A DNA stretch of 64,000 bases from Fictibacillus phosphorivorans (GCF_007673525.1 NZ_VDZU01000001.1:2802055-2866054); one strand, 5' to 3'; positions 51,149 to 60,957 are shown, numbered from the stretch's first letter. The notes: a model not told the origin generated them from the letters alone. Numbers and translations are program-made.

Positions 51149-52333
51149 ATGATTCATTTATTTTCACACAATGATTTAGACGGAAAATCGTGCGGTTATT
51201 TAGCACAACTAGCATTTGGAGACAATTGTAAAATTTCGTATTGTTCACACGGAACGATTAACGATCGTGTAGAGATGCTGCTCGATAATCCGAAAGAGAG
51301 AAAAACAGAAATTATCATTACCGATATTGCGGTCAATGAAGAATTAATGATGAGGCTTGATGAACGCTCGAATGCTGGCGGAAAAGTGAAGCTGATCGAT
51401 CATCATGCAACAGCGCTTCATTTCAATGGCTTTGACTGGGGGCATGTTCAAGTTCGTTATGACGATGACCGTTTAACATGTGCCACTTCCCTTTTCTACG
51501 AATACTTGATCGAGAACAATAAGCTAAAACCAACAGGTGCACTCGATGAATATGTAGAGCTTGTCCGTTTATATGATACGTGGGAATGGTTTGACCAGAA
51601 GGTTGAAGCTAAGCGTTTGAACGACTTATTCTTTATCCTACCTCCTGATAAATTTGAAGATCAGATCATGGATCGTTTAAAAGGTGATACCTTTCAATTC
51701 TCAGAAACAGAAACAACGATTCTCGATCTAGAAGAAGAAAACATCGCAGATTACATCAAAAAGAAACAACGTCAGATGGTCGAGATCTGGGATACTTGGT
51801 CTTTAGGGGAGGGATCTGAAGAGAAAACGTATAAGATTGGGATTCTACATGCTGAACGCTATCACTCTGAGCTTGGAAACGAGATCAATCGTGAAAATCC
51901 TCATTTAGACTTGATCGTGATTCTAAATATCGCAAACAAACGAATCGGTCTTCGTACCATTCATGATGAAGTGGATTGCTCCATTTATGCGAAGCAGTAT
52001 GGTGGCGGCGGGCACCCTAAAGCTTCTGGTGGAAACATGACTTCTGAAGCATTTGAAAAGTTTGTTGTTGCTGCATTCCATGAACAGCCTAGACGAATCG
52101 ATGCACCAAAGAACGAGCACAACGTGAAGGAAAATCCTGATGGCAGCTTATATGTGAACAATCACCGTGAAGTATCTAAGATTTATTCTGAAGATAACCA
52201 AACATGGGTGATCACTCATAAGACTCATCCAGTTGAAGAAACATTTGAAAGCTATCAAGATGCGGAAAATTACGTCAAGCGCCACTTTGAGGGTTGGCTG
52301 ATGCGTGATGATGAAGCAAATAACAATAACTAA
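51149..52333 (+). CDS. nrnB: DHH-family oligoribonuclease, NrnB type
   Basis: 394 residues from ATG 51149 (GAGAGG at 8 bases). This start gives the family beginning MIHLFSHNDLDG; earlier codons in frame lack support. DHH-domain motifs are HNDLDGKSCG, ITDIAVNEEL and LIDHHATA. The DHHA1 part ends with YGGGGHPKASGG. NrnB-like enzymes degrade short RNA and pGpG-like dinucleotides. The C-terminal extension (about 335-394) contains charged repeats. Confidence 0.88.
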   Translation: MIHLFSHNDLDGKSCGYLAQLAFGDNCKISYCSHGTINDRVEMLLDNPKERKTEIIITDIAVNEELMMRLDERSNAGGKVKLIDHHATALHFNGFDWGHVQVRYDDDRLTCATSLFYEYLIENNKLKPTGALDEYVELVRLYDTWEWFDQKVEAKRLNDLFFILPPDKFEDQIMDRLKGDTFQFSETETTILDLEEENIADYIKKKQRQMVEIWDTWSLGEGSEEKTYKIGILHAERYHSELGNEINRENPHLDLIVILNIANKRIGLRTIHDEVDCSIYAKQYGGGGHPKASGGNMTSEAFEKFVVAAFHEQPRRIDAPKNEHNVKENPDGSLYVNNHREVSKIYSEDNQTWVITHKTHPVEETFESYQDAENYVKRHFEGWLMRDDEANNNN

Positions 52334-52337
52334 CCTT

Positions 52338-52371
52338 TATACCTTGGCTTTTACAGCCAAGGTATTTTTAT
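52338..52371 (+). terminator. Intrinsic terminator of nrnB
   Basis: Arms ATACCTTGGCT/AGCCAAGGTAT with a short loop and a T-rich tail. Confidence 0.8.
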
Positions 52372-52439
52372 TTACATACCGCGTTCACATTGACACCGAA
52401 AACCTAGAGTACTGCCCTCCTGTAAAAGAGATCTGGTTA

Positions 52440-52476
52440 AGAAAAGACGCTTAGAATAATTCTAAGCGTCTTTTCT
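52440..52476 (-). terminator. Intrinsic terminator of ohrR
   Basis: A 15-base stem (AAAAGACGCTTAGAA with TTCTAAGCGTCTTTT), A-run and T-run at both sides. It follows the ohrR stop codon. Confidence 0.85.
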
Positions 52477-52480
52477 TCTA

Positions 52481-52921
52481 TCATTTGGAATGATTCTGCA
52501 ACTGCTCTAACATACTTGTCAACGTTTCATTCAATGTTGAGAGTTCCTCTTTTCCCATCGGAATATTATCAACAAGCTGACTTGGAATACACTCTGCTTT
52601 TTCTTTTAAAGCATTTCCTTTTTCCGTTACAGACACGATCACACTGCGCTCATCTTGTTCTGATCTTTTTCTTTCAACGAGACCATTCATCTCCATGCGC
52701 TTTAACATGGGAGTAAGGGTCCCTGAATCTAAAAATAATCTTTGCCCTAATTCTTTTACAGATAATGAATGTTTTTCCCATAAAAGAAGCAAAACTAAGT
52801 ATTGTGGATATGTGACGTTGAGTTCTTTTAACAACTCTCGATAAAGCTTTGTGATCTCACGTTCCGCTGTATAAATTTTAAAACATATTTGATTTTCTAA
52901 TTTTAAGGTTTCACTTTTCAT
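52481..52921 (-). CDS. ohrR: OhrR organic-peroxide sensor, MarR family
   Basis: 146 residues from ATG 52921. The reactive Cys is C13 in LENQICFKIYTAEREITKLY, the OhrR signature. The winged helix is LSVKELGQRLFLDSGTLTPMLKRMEMNGLVERKRSEQDERSV. Oxidation of the Cys releases DNA. It is divergent from ohr with two AATTAAATT-type operators between, one near each gene. Confidence 0.93.
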   Translation of the reverse strand: MKSETLKLENQICFKIYTAEREITKLYRELLKELNVTYPQYLVLLLLWEKHSLSVKELGQRLFLDSGTLTPMLKRMEMNGLVERKRSEQDERSVIVSVTEKGNALKEKAECIPSQLVDNIPMGKEELSTLNETLTSMLEQLQNHSK

Positions 52922-52961
52922 GATGTTTCCTTTCTTTTTGTAAAGGGTACTTGCATTATAG

Positions 52962-52990
52962 CACAATTTAGTTTTACCCAATTAAATTGT
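52962..52990. promoter_or_regulatory. OhrR operator, ohrR side
   Basis: ACAATTTAG... and CAATTAAATTGT form a paired AT-rich inverted repeat like the OhrR box (two CAATTAAATTG units). It lies 41-69 bases upstream of the ohrR ATG. Confidence 0.65.
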
Positions 52991-53035
52991 TTGACTCTAC
53001 AAAAAGGATACGTTATGATGATTACGAGTTATTTA

Positions 53036-53060
53036 GTTGTACACAATTTAATTTTACACA
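53036..53060. promoter_or_regulatory. OhrR operator, ohr side
   Basis: GTACACAATTTAATTTTACAC is a related AT-rich inverted repeat, 20-43 bases before the ohr ATG. Two sites suggest control of both divergent genes. Confidence 0.6.
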
Positions 53061-53078
53061 AACAAAGGAGTGTTTTGA

Positions 53079-53501
53079 ATGGAAGCATTATACACAGCAA
53101 AAGCAACAGCTGAAGGTGGAAGAGCAGGTACGGTTAAGAGTGATAATGGTGTATTAAATCATGAATTAGCTATGCCAAAAGCGCTTGGTGGATCAGGAAG
53201 CGAGAACGCAACAAACCCTGAGCAACTATTTGCAGCAGGATATGCAGCTTGCTTTGATTCAGCACTAAACTTAGTTGCACGTCAAAGCAAAAAACGAATT
53301 GAATCAAAAGTGACGGCTGAAGTTTCTATAGGGAAAGATACCGATGGCGGGTTTAAGCTTGCTGTAGTTCTAAACGTTGGGGTTAATGGAGTATCACAAG
53401 AAGAAGCTGAGGAATTAGTAAAGACTGCTCACGGTGTTTGTCCTTATTCTAAAGCAACAAGCGGTAACATTGACGTTGAATTAAAAACTGAACTTTTATA
53501 A
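53079..53501 (+). CDS. ohr: Organic hydroperoxide resistance protein
   Basis: 140 residues. The catalytic Cys pair is C58 (YAACFDSAL) and C121 (GVCPYSKA). R15 is in EGGRAGTVKSDNG. Ohr reduces fatty-acid and organic hydroperoxides with lipoyl thiols. AAAGGAG before the ATG. Under OhrR control via the operators upstream. Confidence 0.95.
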   Translation: MEALYTAKATAEGGRAGTVKSDNGVLNHELAMPKALGGSGSENATNPEQLFAAGYAACFDSALNLVARQSKKRIESKVTAEVSIGKDTDGGFKLAVVLNVGVNGVSQEEAEELVKTAHGVCPYSKATSGNIDVELKTELL

Positions 53502-53507
53502 TGAAAG

Positions 53508-53541
53508 ACTAAAAGGGCCAATCGAATGGCCCTTTTTTTAT
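53508..53541 (+). terminator. Intrinsic terminator of ohr
   Basis: Arms AAAAGGGCCA/TGGCCCTTTT followed by T-run. Confidence 0.87.
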
Positions 53542-53650
53542 TTGTATCTTCCCTTCTTACCCCTTTTCACTTCTTAGGGCCGTATTACCTCCTAATTTCT
53601 TTTTTAAAAAAATTCTTTGTTCCTATATCTAATCAAAATAAGTAGTCGTA

Positions 53651-53678
53651 TAATTATTCATAAATAAATAATTATTCA
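53651..53678. repeat. Direct repeat before the sigma-54 activator gene
   Basis: TAATTATTCA occurs at 53651-53660 and 53669-53678, 18 bases apart, about 40 bases before the activator's TTG start. Possibly a binding site in its own promoter. No function assigned. Confidence 0.4.
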
Positions 53679-53718
53679 GAATTGAATAGCTTATTCTGTT
53701 GCCAAAGGACTGATTAAC

Positions 53719-55095
53719 TTGAGTCAATCAAAAGATTGGAATGAAAATGAACAGATTCTTCATTCTTTAAAAGACGACATCTTAGTAACTAATGTAGAAG
53801 GTATTATTCTTAAGGTGAGTGAGGCTACAGGAAAGATTTACGGAGTTGAATCAGACAGCTTGATTGGAAAATCTGTTTATGATTTAGAAGCTCAAGGGTT
53901 ATTCACACCGATTCTCACACCAATGGTTGTAAAAGAAAATAAAAAAATCACGTTTGTACAAACAACAAATAAAGGAAAAAAACTGCTTGTTACAGGGATT
54001 CCTGTATATAACGAACAAGGCGAACTATATAGAATTGTGAGCTATTCACACGACATTACAGAACTCGCTCAATATAAAGAGTTTTTGTTTGCTATGGAAG
54101 AAGAGATGCAGCGCGTAAAAACAGAGCTAGGTCTATTAAGAAGCAAACAACTTCATGATGCTGGAATCATCGCTAAAAGTGAAGATATGAAAAAAGCAGT
54201 TTCAACAGCACTTCAGTTGTCTGAAGTAGATGTGAATGCACTCATCTTAGGAGAATCTGGTGTCGGGAAATCATTGTTAGCTAAATTTATCCACAATCGA
54301 AGTCATCGTTCAAAAGGGCCATTTATTGAGGTTAACTGTGGTGCTATTCCAGATTCATTATTTGAAGCAGAATTATTCGGTTATGAACCTGGGGCTTTTA
54401 CAGGTGCGCATCAAAAAGGCAAAGTCGGCCTTATTGAACTATCGAACGGAGGCACACTTTTCTTAGATGAGATCGGTGAACTTCCCCTTCAGCACCAAGT
54501 TAAGGTTTTAAAAGTCATACAAGAAAAACAGTTTTATCGTGTTGGAGGAACGAAACCAATCAAAGTAGATTTCCGTTTGATCTCAGCTACAAACAAAGAT
54601 CTGCAGAAGGCGATCCATGAGAAACAGTTTCGCGAAGATCTCTATTTTCGTTTAAACGTAGTACCTGTAACGATTCCCCCACTCAGGAAGAGAACCGAAG
54701 ATATCGTACCACTTATACATATGCTCTTACAGCAATTCGAAGAAAAATATAACAAGAATAAAAGATTAGATGAAGCTGTCATTCATCATCTTCTGCATTA
54801 TGAATGGAGAGGAAATGTACGGGAACTGATCAACATCATGGAACGATTAGTGGTACTCTCTCCTACCACTCTTATTACGGACGAGCACCTTCCGGATCAT
54901 GTAAAAGAAGGTGCATCAATTCCCTCTCCGTCTATTCATACCGAACAAACACTTAAACAGATGTTGGATGATAGAGAGAAACAGATTTTATTAGCAGCTA
55001 GAAAGAAATATAGAACGACCATACGGATGGCAGAAGCACTCGGCACTAGTCAGCCTTCAATCGTAAGAAAAATGAAAAAATATCAGATAATTTAG
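53719..55095 (+). CDS. PAS-domain sigma-54-dependent transcriptional activator
   Basis: 458 residues. TTG start with AAAGGA at 9 bases. An N-terminal PAS domain (about 10-120) is followed by the AAA+ core: Walker A GESGVGKS (178-185), loop 1 GAFTGA (225-230) and Walker B TLFLDEIGELP. A C-terminal Fis-type helix-turn-helix ends the protein (TTIRMAEALGTSQPSIVRKMKKY). The aminotransferase gene downstream has a -24/-12 promoter, the only type it can activate. It is like GabR of B. thuringiensis for GABA genes (by analogy). Confidence 0.92.
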   Translation: MSQSKDWNENEQILHSLKDDILVTNVEGIILKVSEATGKIYGVESDSLIGKSVYDLEAQGLFTPILTPMVVKENKKITFVQTTNKGKKLLVTGIPVYNEQGELYRIVSYSHDITELAQYKEFLFAMEEEMQRVKTELGLLRSKQLHDAGIIAKSEDMKKAVSTALQLSEVDVNALILGESGVGKSLLAKFIHNRSHRSKGPFIEVNCGAIPDSLFEAELFGYEPGAFTGAHQKGKVGLIELSNGGTLFLDEIGELPLQHQVKVLKVIQEKQFYRVGGTKPIKVDFRLISATNKDLQKAIHEKQFREDLYFRLNVVPVTIPPLRKRTEDIVPLIHMLLQQFEEKYNKNKRLDEAVIHHLLHYEWRGNVRELINIMERLVVLSPTTLITDEHLPDHVKEGASIPSPSIHTEQTLKQMLDDREKQILLAARKKYRTTIRMAEALGTSQPSIVRKMKKYQII

Positions 55096-55099
55096 TTTT

Positions 55100-55117
55100 T
55101 TGGCATGATCCTTGCAT
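55100..55117 (+). promoter_or_regulatory. Sigma-54 (-24/-12) promoter
   Basis: TTGGCATGATCCTTGCAT fits the consensus YTGGCAYRNNNNTTGCW, with GG and GC at the required spacing. It lies 63 bases before the aminotransferase GTG, directly after the activator gene. Confidence 0.85.
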
Positions 55118-55179
55118 GGATATTCTATATAGAAATTATTTATACAACATGAGTATGGAATATCTAGGAGGTAATACAC

Positions 55180-56523
55180 GTGTCAATGAACAACTGGAGC
55201 AACCTTGTTAGTGAAATGCCAAACCTATTAGCGCCAAGTATGGCAAAAGATCATCCGAACCTACCCGTCGTAAAAGCAGAGGGCTGCTACTATTATGGAT
55301 TGGATGGAAAGCAATATCTTGATTTTACTTCTGGTATCGCAACGGCAAATACCGGACATCGTCATCCAAAAGTGGTCCAAGCTATCAAAGATGCAGCAGA
55401 TCACCTCATGCATGGACCATCTGGAGTCATCATGTATGAGTCAATCTTGAAGCTGTCAAAGGAACTAGCTCTTGTTCTGCCAGGTGATTTGGATTGTTTC
55501 TTTTTCGCCAACAGCGGAACAGAAGCAATTGAAGGGGCTCTGAAACTCGCCAAGCATGTCACAAAAAGACCGTATGTGATTTCTTTTACCGGATGCTTTC
55601 ATGGTCGATCTCTAGGTGCGTTGAGCGTGACAACATCCAAAAGTAAATATCGTAAGTTTCTTCAGCCGAACGGCCTTGCCTATCAAGTTCCCTATGCAGA
55701 TGTAAAGAGCGCACCTAGTGGAGTAGATCCAGAAACGTATGTCATCGAGAAGCTTGAGAAAGATTTTGAAACACTGTTTAATCATCAAGTAACACCTGAA
55801 GAAGTCGCCTGTATGATTGTAGAACCTGTTCTAGGTGAAGGAGGCTATATCGTTCCACCGAGTGGCTGGCTGAAGAAGATCAGAGAAGTTTGTGACAGAC
55901 ATGGCATCTTGCTGATTTTCGATGAAGTTCAGACGGGATTCGGAAGAACAGGTGAATGGTTCGCTGCTCAAACGTTCGGAGTTACGCCAGACATCATGGC
56001 TATCGCAAAAGGTATTGCTTCTGGATTGCCACTAAGTGCCACAGTTGCTTCTAAAGAACTCATGCAGCAATGGCCTCTCGGCAGTCACGGGACAACATTT
56101 GGTGGAAATCCGATCGCTTGCGAAGCGGCGCTCGCTACAATTGAAGTCCTAACTAAAGAAAAACTAATCGAAAACTCAAAAAACATGGGAAATTATGCAT
56201 GTGCAAAATTGAAAGAACTTCAAGAGCGTACTCCGTTAATCGGGAGCATTCGTTCAGTAGGACTTATGATTGGAATTGAAATTATCGATCCTTTTACAGG
56301 CAAACCAGATGGTCAAGCACTCATAAATATTCTAGACAAGTGTTTAGAAAAAGGCGTTCTTTTTTATCTTTGCGGAAATCATGGTGAGGTTATCAGAATG
56401 ATTCCTCCTCTTACGATCAACCAAGATCAAATCGATCAAGGTCTTGCTGTCCTTGAAGAGTCACTTACAGAGTATTTGGTTGAGGTTCATGCTCAATTAT
56501 CAAAGAATTACCAAAACGCGTAA
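55180..56523 (+). CDS. gabT: Class III aminotransferase, GABA-type
   Basis: 447 residues. GTG start (AGGAGG at 8 bases). PLP residues: K277 in [12 protein letters not shown]248 in [14 protein letters not shown], and [12 protein letters not shown]. The family includes GABA and other omega-amino-acid transaminases. The symbol is tentative; sigma-54 control by a PAS activator and a symporter neighbour support uptake and breakdown of an amine or amino acid as nitrogen source. Confidence 0.85.
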   Translation: MSMNNWSNLVSEMPNLLAPSMAKDHPNLPVVKAEGCYYYGLDGKQYLDFTSGIATANTGHRHPKVVQAIKDAADHLMHGPSGVIMYESILKLSKELALVLPGDLDCFFFANSGTEAIEGALKLAKHVTKRPYVISFTGCFHGRSLGALSVTTSKSKYRKFLQPNGLAYQVPYADVKSAPSGVDPETYVIEKLEKDFETLFNHQVTPEEVACMIVEPVLGEGGYIVPPSGWLKKIREVCDRHGILLIFDEVQTGFGRTGEWFAAQTFGVTPDIMAIAKGIASGLPLSATVASKELMQQWPLGSHGTTFGGNPIACEAALATIEVLTKEKLIENSKNMGNYACAKLKELQERTPLIGSIRSVGLMIGIEIIDPFTGKPDGQALINILDKCLEKGVLFYLCGNHGEVIRMIPPLTINQDQIDQGLAVLEESLTEYLVEVHAQLSKNYQNA

Positions 56524-56565
56524 ACGCTTAGTTAAAGAATTACACTAAAAAGGAGGTTTTTTATT

Positions 56566-58008
56566 ATGCAAACTTTTGATACAGTTATTATTCTTTTGTA
56601 TTTTGCCGTATTGATTGGAGCAGGAATCATTGGCTCTACTAAAGCGAAGACTTCTGAAGATTTCACATTAGCAGGACGCAACCTTGGCATGTTTATGTAT
56701 CTTGGTTGTTTGTCTGCCGTCATCTTAGGCGGTGCAGCTACGATCGGAACGACAAAGCTAGGTTATCAATTCGGAATTTCCGGTATTTGGTTTGTATCTA
56801 TGATTGGTTTAGGCATTATTCTTTTAGGTACTATATTTATTAAAAAGATTGATTCACTAAAAGTCACAACGATCAGTGAATTATTAGGAAAACGGTACAA
56901 ATCTGAAACACGTCTGTTAAGTGCCATCGTGGCTTCTATATATACTTTGATGATCGCAGTTACCCAAGTGATCGGGATGGGGACGATTATTAATGTACTG
57001 TTAGGCTGGAGCTTAACGACTTCCATGTTAGTTGGAGGAGGAATCGTACTCTTCTACACAATCCTTGGTGGAATGTGGAGTGTTACAGTCACGGATATTA
57101 TTCAATTCATCGTAATGACGGTTGGTATCTTCTTCATTATGGTTCCTATGAGTCTTTCAAAGGTAGATGGTATAGGAAATCTATTAACAAAACTTCCCCA
57201 ATCTCACTTAGATTTCACAGGGATCGGTTATCAGCAAATCTTCCAATACTTTTTGTTGTTTGCGCTCGGTATGGTTGTATCACAAGACATCTGGCAACGT
57301 GTCTTCACAGCAAAATCTAGTAAGATAGCTAGAAATGGATCGATTTTTGCAGGAGTTTATAGTTTTGCATACGCGATTGCTGGAAGCATTATCGGAATGT
57401 GTGCATTCATAGTGCTACCTGCCTTGGATAATCCACAGAACACGTTTGCAGAGATGGCACTTACCATTTTACCTACAGGAATATTAGGTCTTGTACTTGC
57501 AAGTGTGTGTTCAGCACTTATGTCAACGGCATCAGGTTCGTTACTTGCCTCTTCTACTCTGATTACGAACGACATCTTAAAACAATATTTCTTGAAATCT
57601 CCTAGCGACAAACAAATGATTAAAGCATCAAGACTCACAACACTTGTTATTGGTTTAATCGCGATTACTTTTTCCATATGGATTCAAGATGTACTCGTTG
57701 CACTTGATGTAGCTTATGCGATTCTATCGGGAGCCATCTTCATCCCACTCGTTATGACGTTCTTTTGGAAACGAGCGACTCCTAATTCAGGATTCTATGC
57801 CATTTTAATTTCTACGGTTGTTGTACTAGCAGGGCTATTTATCGAAGGACTCACAGCAACAAACCCTATTCTTTATGGAATGTCTGCTGGACTGGTTAGT
57901 ATAATAGGAATTTCCTTATTCACTGCACCAATCTCTACTGAATTTGATACACCGTTTGATGAAGAGGTTGTACTTGAAGAAGTAGAAGAAGGAAGAAAAC
58001 AAGCTTAA
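56566..58008 (+). CDS. Sodium:solute symporter (SSS family)
   Basis: 480 residues, about 13 membrane helices. Signature SSS motif near residue 315 (LGLVLASVCSALMSTASGSLLASSTLITND). The acidic C-terminal tail (FDEEVVLEEVEEG) is cytosolic. AAGGAGG before the ATG. It follows gabT by 42 bases and probably imports its substrate. Which amino acid or amine is not predictable. Confidence 0.92.
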   Translation: MQTFDTVIILLYFAVLIGAGIIGSTKAKTSEDFTLAGRNLGMFMYLGCLSAVILGGAATIGTTKLGYQFGISGIWFVSMIGLGIILLGTIFIKKIDSLKVTTISELLGKRYKSETRLLSAIVASIYTLMIAVTQVIGMGTIINVLLGWSLTTSMLVGGGIVLFYTILGGMWSVTVTDIIQFIVMTVGIFFIMVPMSLSKVDGIGNLLTKLPQSHLDFTGIGYQQIFQYFLLFALGMVVSQDIWQRVFTAKSSKIARNGSIFAGVYSFAYAIAGSIIGMCAFIVLPALDNPQNTFAEMALTILPTGILGLVLASVCSALMSTASGSLLASSTLITNDILKQYFLKSPSDKQMIKASRLTTLVIGLIAITFSIWIQDVLVALDVAYAILSGAIFIPLVMTFFWKRATPNSGFYAILISTVVVLAGLFIEGLTATNPILYGMSAGLVSIIGISLFTAPISTEFDTPFDEEVVLEEVEEGRKQA

Positions 58009-58012
58009 ATAT

Positions 58013-58044
58013 AGAAAAGCCTTTCCCGAGGGAGAGGCTTTTCT
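58013..58044. terminator. Terminator between convergent genes
   Basis: Arms AGAAAAGCC...CTCC-type with GGCTTTTCT (T-G pairs), A- and T-rich edges. Between the symporter and the lipoprotein gene. Confidence 0.75.
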
Positions 58045-58049
58045 CATTA

Positions 58050-58520
58050 TTATTCAACAACTTCAATAGCAAATGCATAAAGTGCATCTCCATCAGAAAC
58101 ATTTTCTTTTTCCTCAGACATCCACCAAACGCTATATCCGTAAACGTAAGTACCCAGTGTATCCGGTGCTATAAACGTATTTGTTCTTACATCTATTTTC
58201 CGTTCATTCTCCTCATGAAATTGTGATAGATGATATTCGTTTGGCTTGGAACCTTTCATCGCAAATGAAATTTCGGCTCCTGATCTTACTTGAATCGGTT
58301 TTTCGTTAGAAACAAGTTCAATGGGACCTGCTGAATCTACACATATACTCGAAAAGTTTGATTTCCAGCAATAAGAACCAAGCTTCATTACGTGTTTTTC
58401 ATTTCCAATGACAGCAAAAGCAGTTGGTGGCTTTTTTCCACGCATTTCACCATTAGAGTCTTTTGAACAACCAACAAGTACTAGTAGAGCTATAGTTAAA
58501 GTTAAGATGATTTTTCTCAT
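58050..58520 (-). CDS. Secreted lipoprotein of unknown function
   Basis: 156 residues from ATG 58520 (GGGAGC upstream). Lipobox LVGC (C18). The mature part has two Cys (CWKSNFSSIC), likely a disulfide, and a beta-sheet rich pattern ending in GTYVYGYSVWW. No family recognised. Confidence 0.8.
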   Translation of the reverse strand: MRKIILTLTIALLVLVGCSKDSNGEMRGKKPPTAFAVIGNEKHVMKLGSYCWKSNFSSICVDSAGPIELVSNEKPIQVRSGAEISFAMKGSKPNEYHLSQFHEENERKIDVRTNTFIAPDTLGTYVYGYSVWWMSEEKENVSDGDALYAFAIEVVE

Positions 58521-58577
58521 AACTGCTCCCTTTTTTAATACTTGACGTAACAAAGGGTACCAAAGTTACATTCTCTC

Positions 58578-58859
58578 TTATTTTCCACCGATTCCAAACG
58601 ATAACAACAGCAGACCGAATATAGAGATCAAAGCCATGAACAAGATAAAAAACAACCCAAAAAACTTAGCTTTTCCAGCTTCTTTCTTCACAATTGCTAT
58701 AACGCTAAAGATGACACCGATAAAATACAACATGATTCCACTAAAAAGAAAGATAGCAACTTGTTGAGCTACATCATCTCGAACGATGAACGGCCAGCCA
58801 GCAAGTAGAATTCCCGCTATACAAAACCATAATGATAAACGACCAAAACGCAGATTCAA
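58578..58859 (-). CDS. Small membrane protein, unknown function
   Basis: 93 residues with three helices (about 8-24, 33-55, 65-90). A basic KKEAGKAK loop lies before the last. Located between the lipoprotein and the next membrane-protein gene on the same strand, possibly one unit. Not recognised. Confidence 0.7.
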   Translation of the reverse strand: MNLRFGRLSLWFCIAGILLAGWPFIVRDDVAQQVAIFLFSGIMLYFIGVIFSVIAIVKKEAGKAKFFGLFFILFMALISIFGLLLLSFGIGGK

Positions 58860-58943
58860 TGTATGGACACACTCCTGTTTAAATTCTTCAAAAGAAGTTC
58901 AATATCCATTGTTGCCATTTTCCCTTCAAAAATCAACTATCTA

Positions 58944-59264
58944 CTAAATAAAATAATCTTTGTAATAAACTAATATGGAGATGAAAGAAACGAGGGTATA
59001 AATAACAGCCGTATAATAAGGATAACTCGGTTTGAACGTTGCTTTTTCTTCTTCAATCTTGATTCCTGTCATAGCTTGCGCCTGCATGCGAACCATGTTT
59101 GATGAAAGTCCACCTTTTGAAGTGAAAAATCGAATCGTGAGAGCAAAAATCAAACCAACAAATAATGAAGTATCAATAAACGCCACTCCTAATAGATTTG
59201 CAACCACATAGTTAATAACAAACAATAAGAAAACGGTAACGATACAGCTAATAAAATGTTTCAT
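58944..59264 (-). CDS. Small membrane protein, unknown function
   Basis: 106 residues with helices at about 5-25, 32-48 and 84-102. The cytosolic loop carries KGGLSSNMVRMQAQAMTGIKIEEEKATF. AGGAGGAG before the ATG. Not recognised. Confidence 0.72.
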   Translation of the reverse strand: MKHFISCIVTVFLLFVINYVVANLLGVAFIDTSLFVGLIFALTIRFFTSKGGLSSNMVRMQAQAMTGIKIEEEKATFKPSYPYYTAVIYTLVSFISILVYYKDYFI

Positions 59265-59342
59265 GATATCTCCTCCTCAAAATGTTATACGAATAATTAG
59301 GAAGAAAGTTCCAAATTTTCAAGGGGCATTTAACCAATCAAA

Positions 59343-59378
59343 ACACGCCCGTACAAGTTTGCATCGGGCGTGTTCGTA
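59343..59378 (-). terminator. Intrinsic terminator of comK
   Basis: Arms ACACGCCCG/CGGGCGTGT with a 13-base loop, followed by T4 on the minus strand. Confidence 0.8.
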
Positions 59379-59396
59379 TCTATTATTCTACTTTAT

Positions 59397-59891
59397 TCAA
59401 TATCTCATCATTCGTTCATTTACTCGTTCGCTAAGGATATATCTGTATTGTGCAGTTCGGAACAATTTCGCCTCTAATGCATATTTAGATTGGGGTAAAA
59501 TTAAATTTGCGGTATTTTTAAAGTGGACACTGCACGTGTCAGAATCTATGGAATCTATTCGTTGAACATGCGATTGGGATAACCAGATGCACGTTTCATT
59601 CTTAGGAGATTCTACAGGAAAAAAGAAAATGCCTAGTTCGAGGTTGATCATGATCGGGGATAAACTCACATAGCCCATAGACCGACGAACTGCTTCACGC
59701 CTGCCTTCATAGCTAGATCCAAAAAACAAACAGCTCTCGTTAATAATTTTTATGGGGCTGAGTGCAACTCTTTCGTTTTTTTCGCTTTCTAAAATTTCGG
59801 TTTGAACCTCTCCATATTCGTTATAAAACGGTAAGAGTGCCATAGTACTCGTATTAATTTCGTAGGATCGAAGAAGTAATGTTTTTTCCAT
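59397..59891 (-). CDS. comK: Competence transcription factor ComK
   Basis: 164 residues (B. subtilis ComK is 192, so the C-terminus is shorter). Conserved blocks: YEINTSTMALLPFYNEYGEVQTEI, SPIKIINESCLFFGSSYEGRREAVRR, FPVESPKNETCIWLS. ComK switches on DNA-uptake genes by binding paired AT boxes. The upstream region 59892-60160 is AT-rich with AAAA/TTTT clusters that could be such boxes, but I see no clear pair. GGGAGG precedes the ATG. Confidence 0.9.
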   Translation of the reverse strand: MEKTLLLRSYEINTSTMALLPFYNEYGEVQTEILESEKNERVALSPIKIINESCLFFGSSYEGRREAVRRSMGYVSLSPIMINLELGIFFFPVESPKNETCIWLSQSHVQRIDSIDSDTCSVHFKNTANLILPQSKYALEAKLFRTAQYRYILSERVNERMMRY

Positions 59892-60162
59892 TTATACATC
59901 CTCCCTTTATATTGTTAAATGACCCTTAACTCCTCCCCTTGGAAAAATAGAAAGTAAAATACTCCCAATAGGTAAATTATACTAATTGTTTTGACAAGAA
60001 TCTATATAATTTTACAAAAATTTTAACTATTTAAATAAACAGTAAAATAATTCCTCAAATAGGTTTGAATACTAGCGAATCGTGGAATACATAACAGGGC
60101 GAAATGGACGATTATTTCGACCTGTTTTTCCTACTACTTAATGAATAAGAGGCTGATGAAAG

Positions 60163-60957
60163 ATGGCAAAAGGTGATCTGCTGATCATTGGTGGCAATGA
60201 GGACAAGAGCGAAAAGAAAATAATCTTATCCAGATTCTCTGCACTATGTAAAAATCGTCAAGGTCCGATAGGAATCCTGACAACAGCATCCGGCTATCCG
60301 GAAGAAGTAGGCAGTGAATATTATCAACTGTTTCAAACCTTACATGGTACTAAGCCACTGCTTTTCCATTTAGATTCCCGTGAAAAAGCGGAAGACCCTG
60401 AATTACCCGAACAACTTTCTTCTCTGTCTGGTCTTTTCATGACAGGGGGCGACCAATTAAGACTAACAAGTATTTTAGGTGGCACATCCTTTTATAAACA
60501 CCTCTTTCGAGAATGGCAAGACGGTTTGATCATCGGTGGAACGAGTGCCGGTGCTGCTGTTATGAGCAGATTGATGATTATCTCATCAAAGCTGTTTGAA
60601 AAAGAAGATGTTTCTATACTTGAGTTAGGTTCAGGCTTTGGATTTTTAGAAGACGTAATTATTGATCAGCACTTTTCTCAGCGTGATCGGTTTAGTCGTC
60701 TCATGCGTGCTATCGCGTTAAACCCTCAGATCATTGGCATCGGTATCGATGAAAACACTGCAATCTGGGTTCATAACGACGGCAAGCAGTTTGAGGTGAT
60801 TGGTGAATACAACGTGAGCATATTTGATGGCAAAACATCGACGTATGTAGATATTGCTGAGAATAAAGGAAATATGACGATTTCCGATATCCGTTTCCAT
60901 ACACTTGGAGCGGGTGCTGTATTTGACTTATACAAACGAGAATTAATCATCACTTAA
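60163..60957 (+). CDS. cphB: Cyanophycinase
   Basis: 264 residues. Serine-peptidase S51 fold; the nucleophile is S128 in IGGTSAGAAVMS. FMTGGDQLRL and FLEDVIIDQHFSQRDRFSRL are family hallmarks. It cleaves cyanophycin (poly-Asp with Arg side chains) to beta-Asp-Arg dipeptides in the cytosol. Its stop codon is fused to the ribosome site of cphA (TAAGGAG), so the pair is co-translated. Confidence 0.93.
   Translation: MAKGDLLIIGGNEDKSEKKIILSRFSALCKNRQGPIGILTTASGYPEEVGSEYYQLFQTLHGTKPLLFHLDSREKAEDPELPEQLSSLSGLFMTGGDQLRLTSILGGTSFYKHLFREWQDGLIIGGTSAGAAVMSRLMIISSKLFEKEDVSILELGSGFGFLEDVIIDQHFSQRDRFSRLMRAIALNPQIIGIGIDENTAIWVHNDGKQFEVIGEYNVSIFDGKTSTYVDIAENKGNMTISDIRFHTLGAGAVFDLYKRELIIT

Noticed and set aside
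59892..60162. ComK boxes upstream of comK
   Set aside because: The region is AT-rich with AAAA and TTTT runs, but no properly spaced pair of AAAA-N5-TTTT boxes could be defined.
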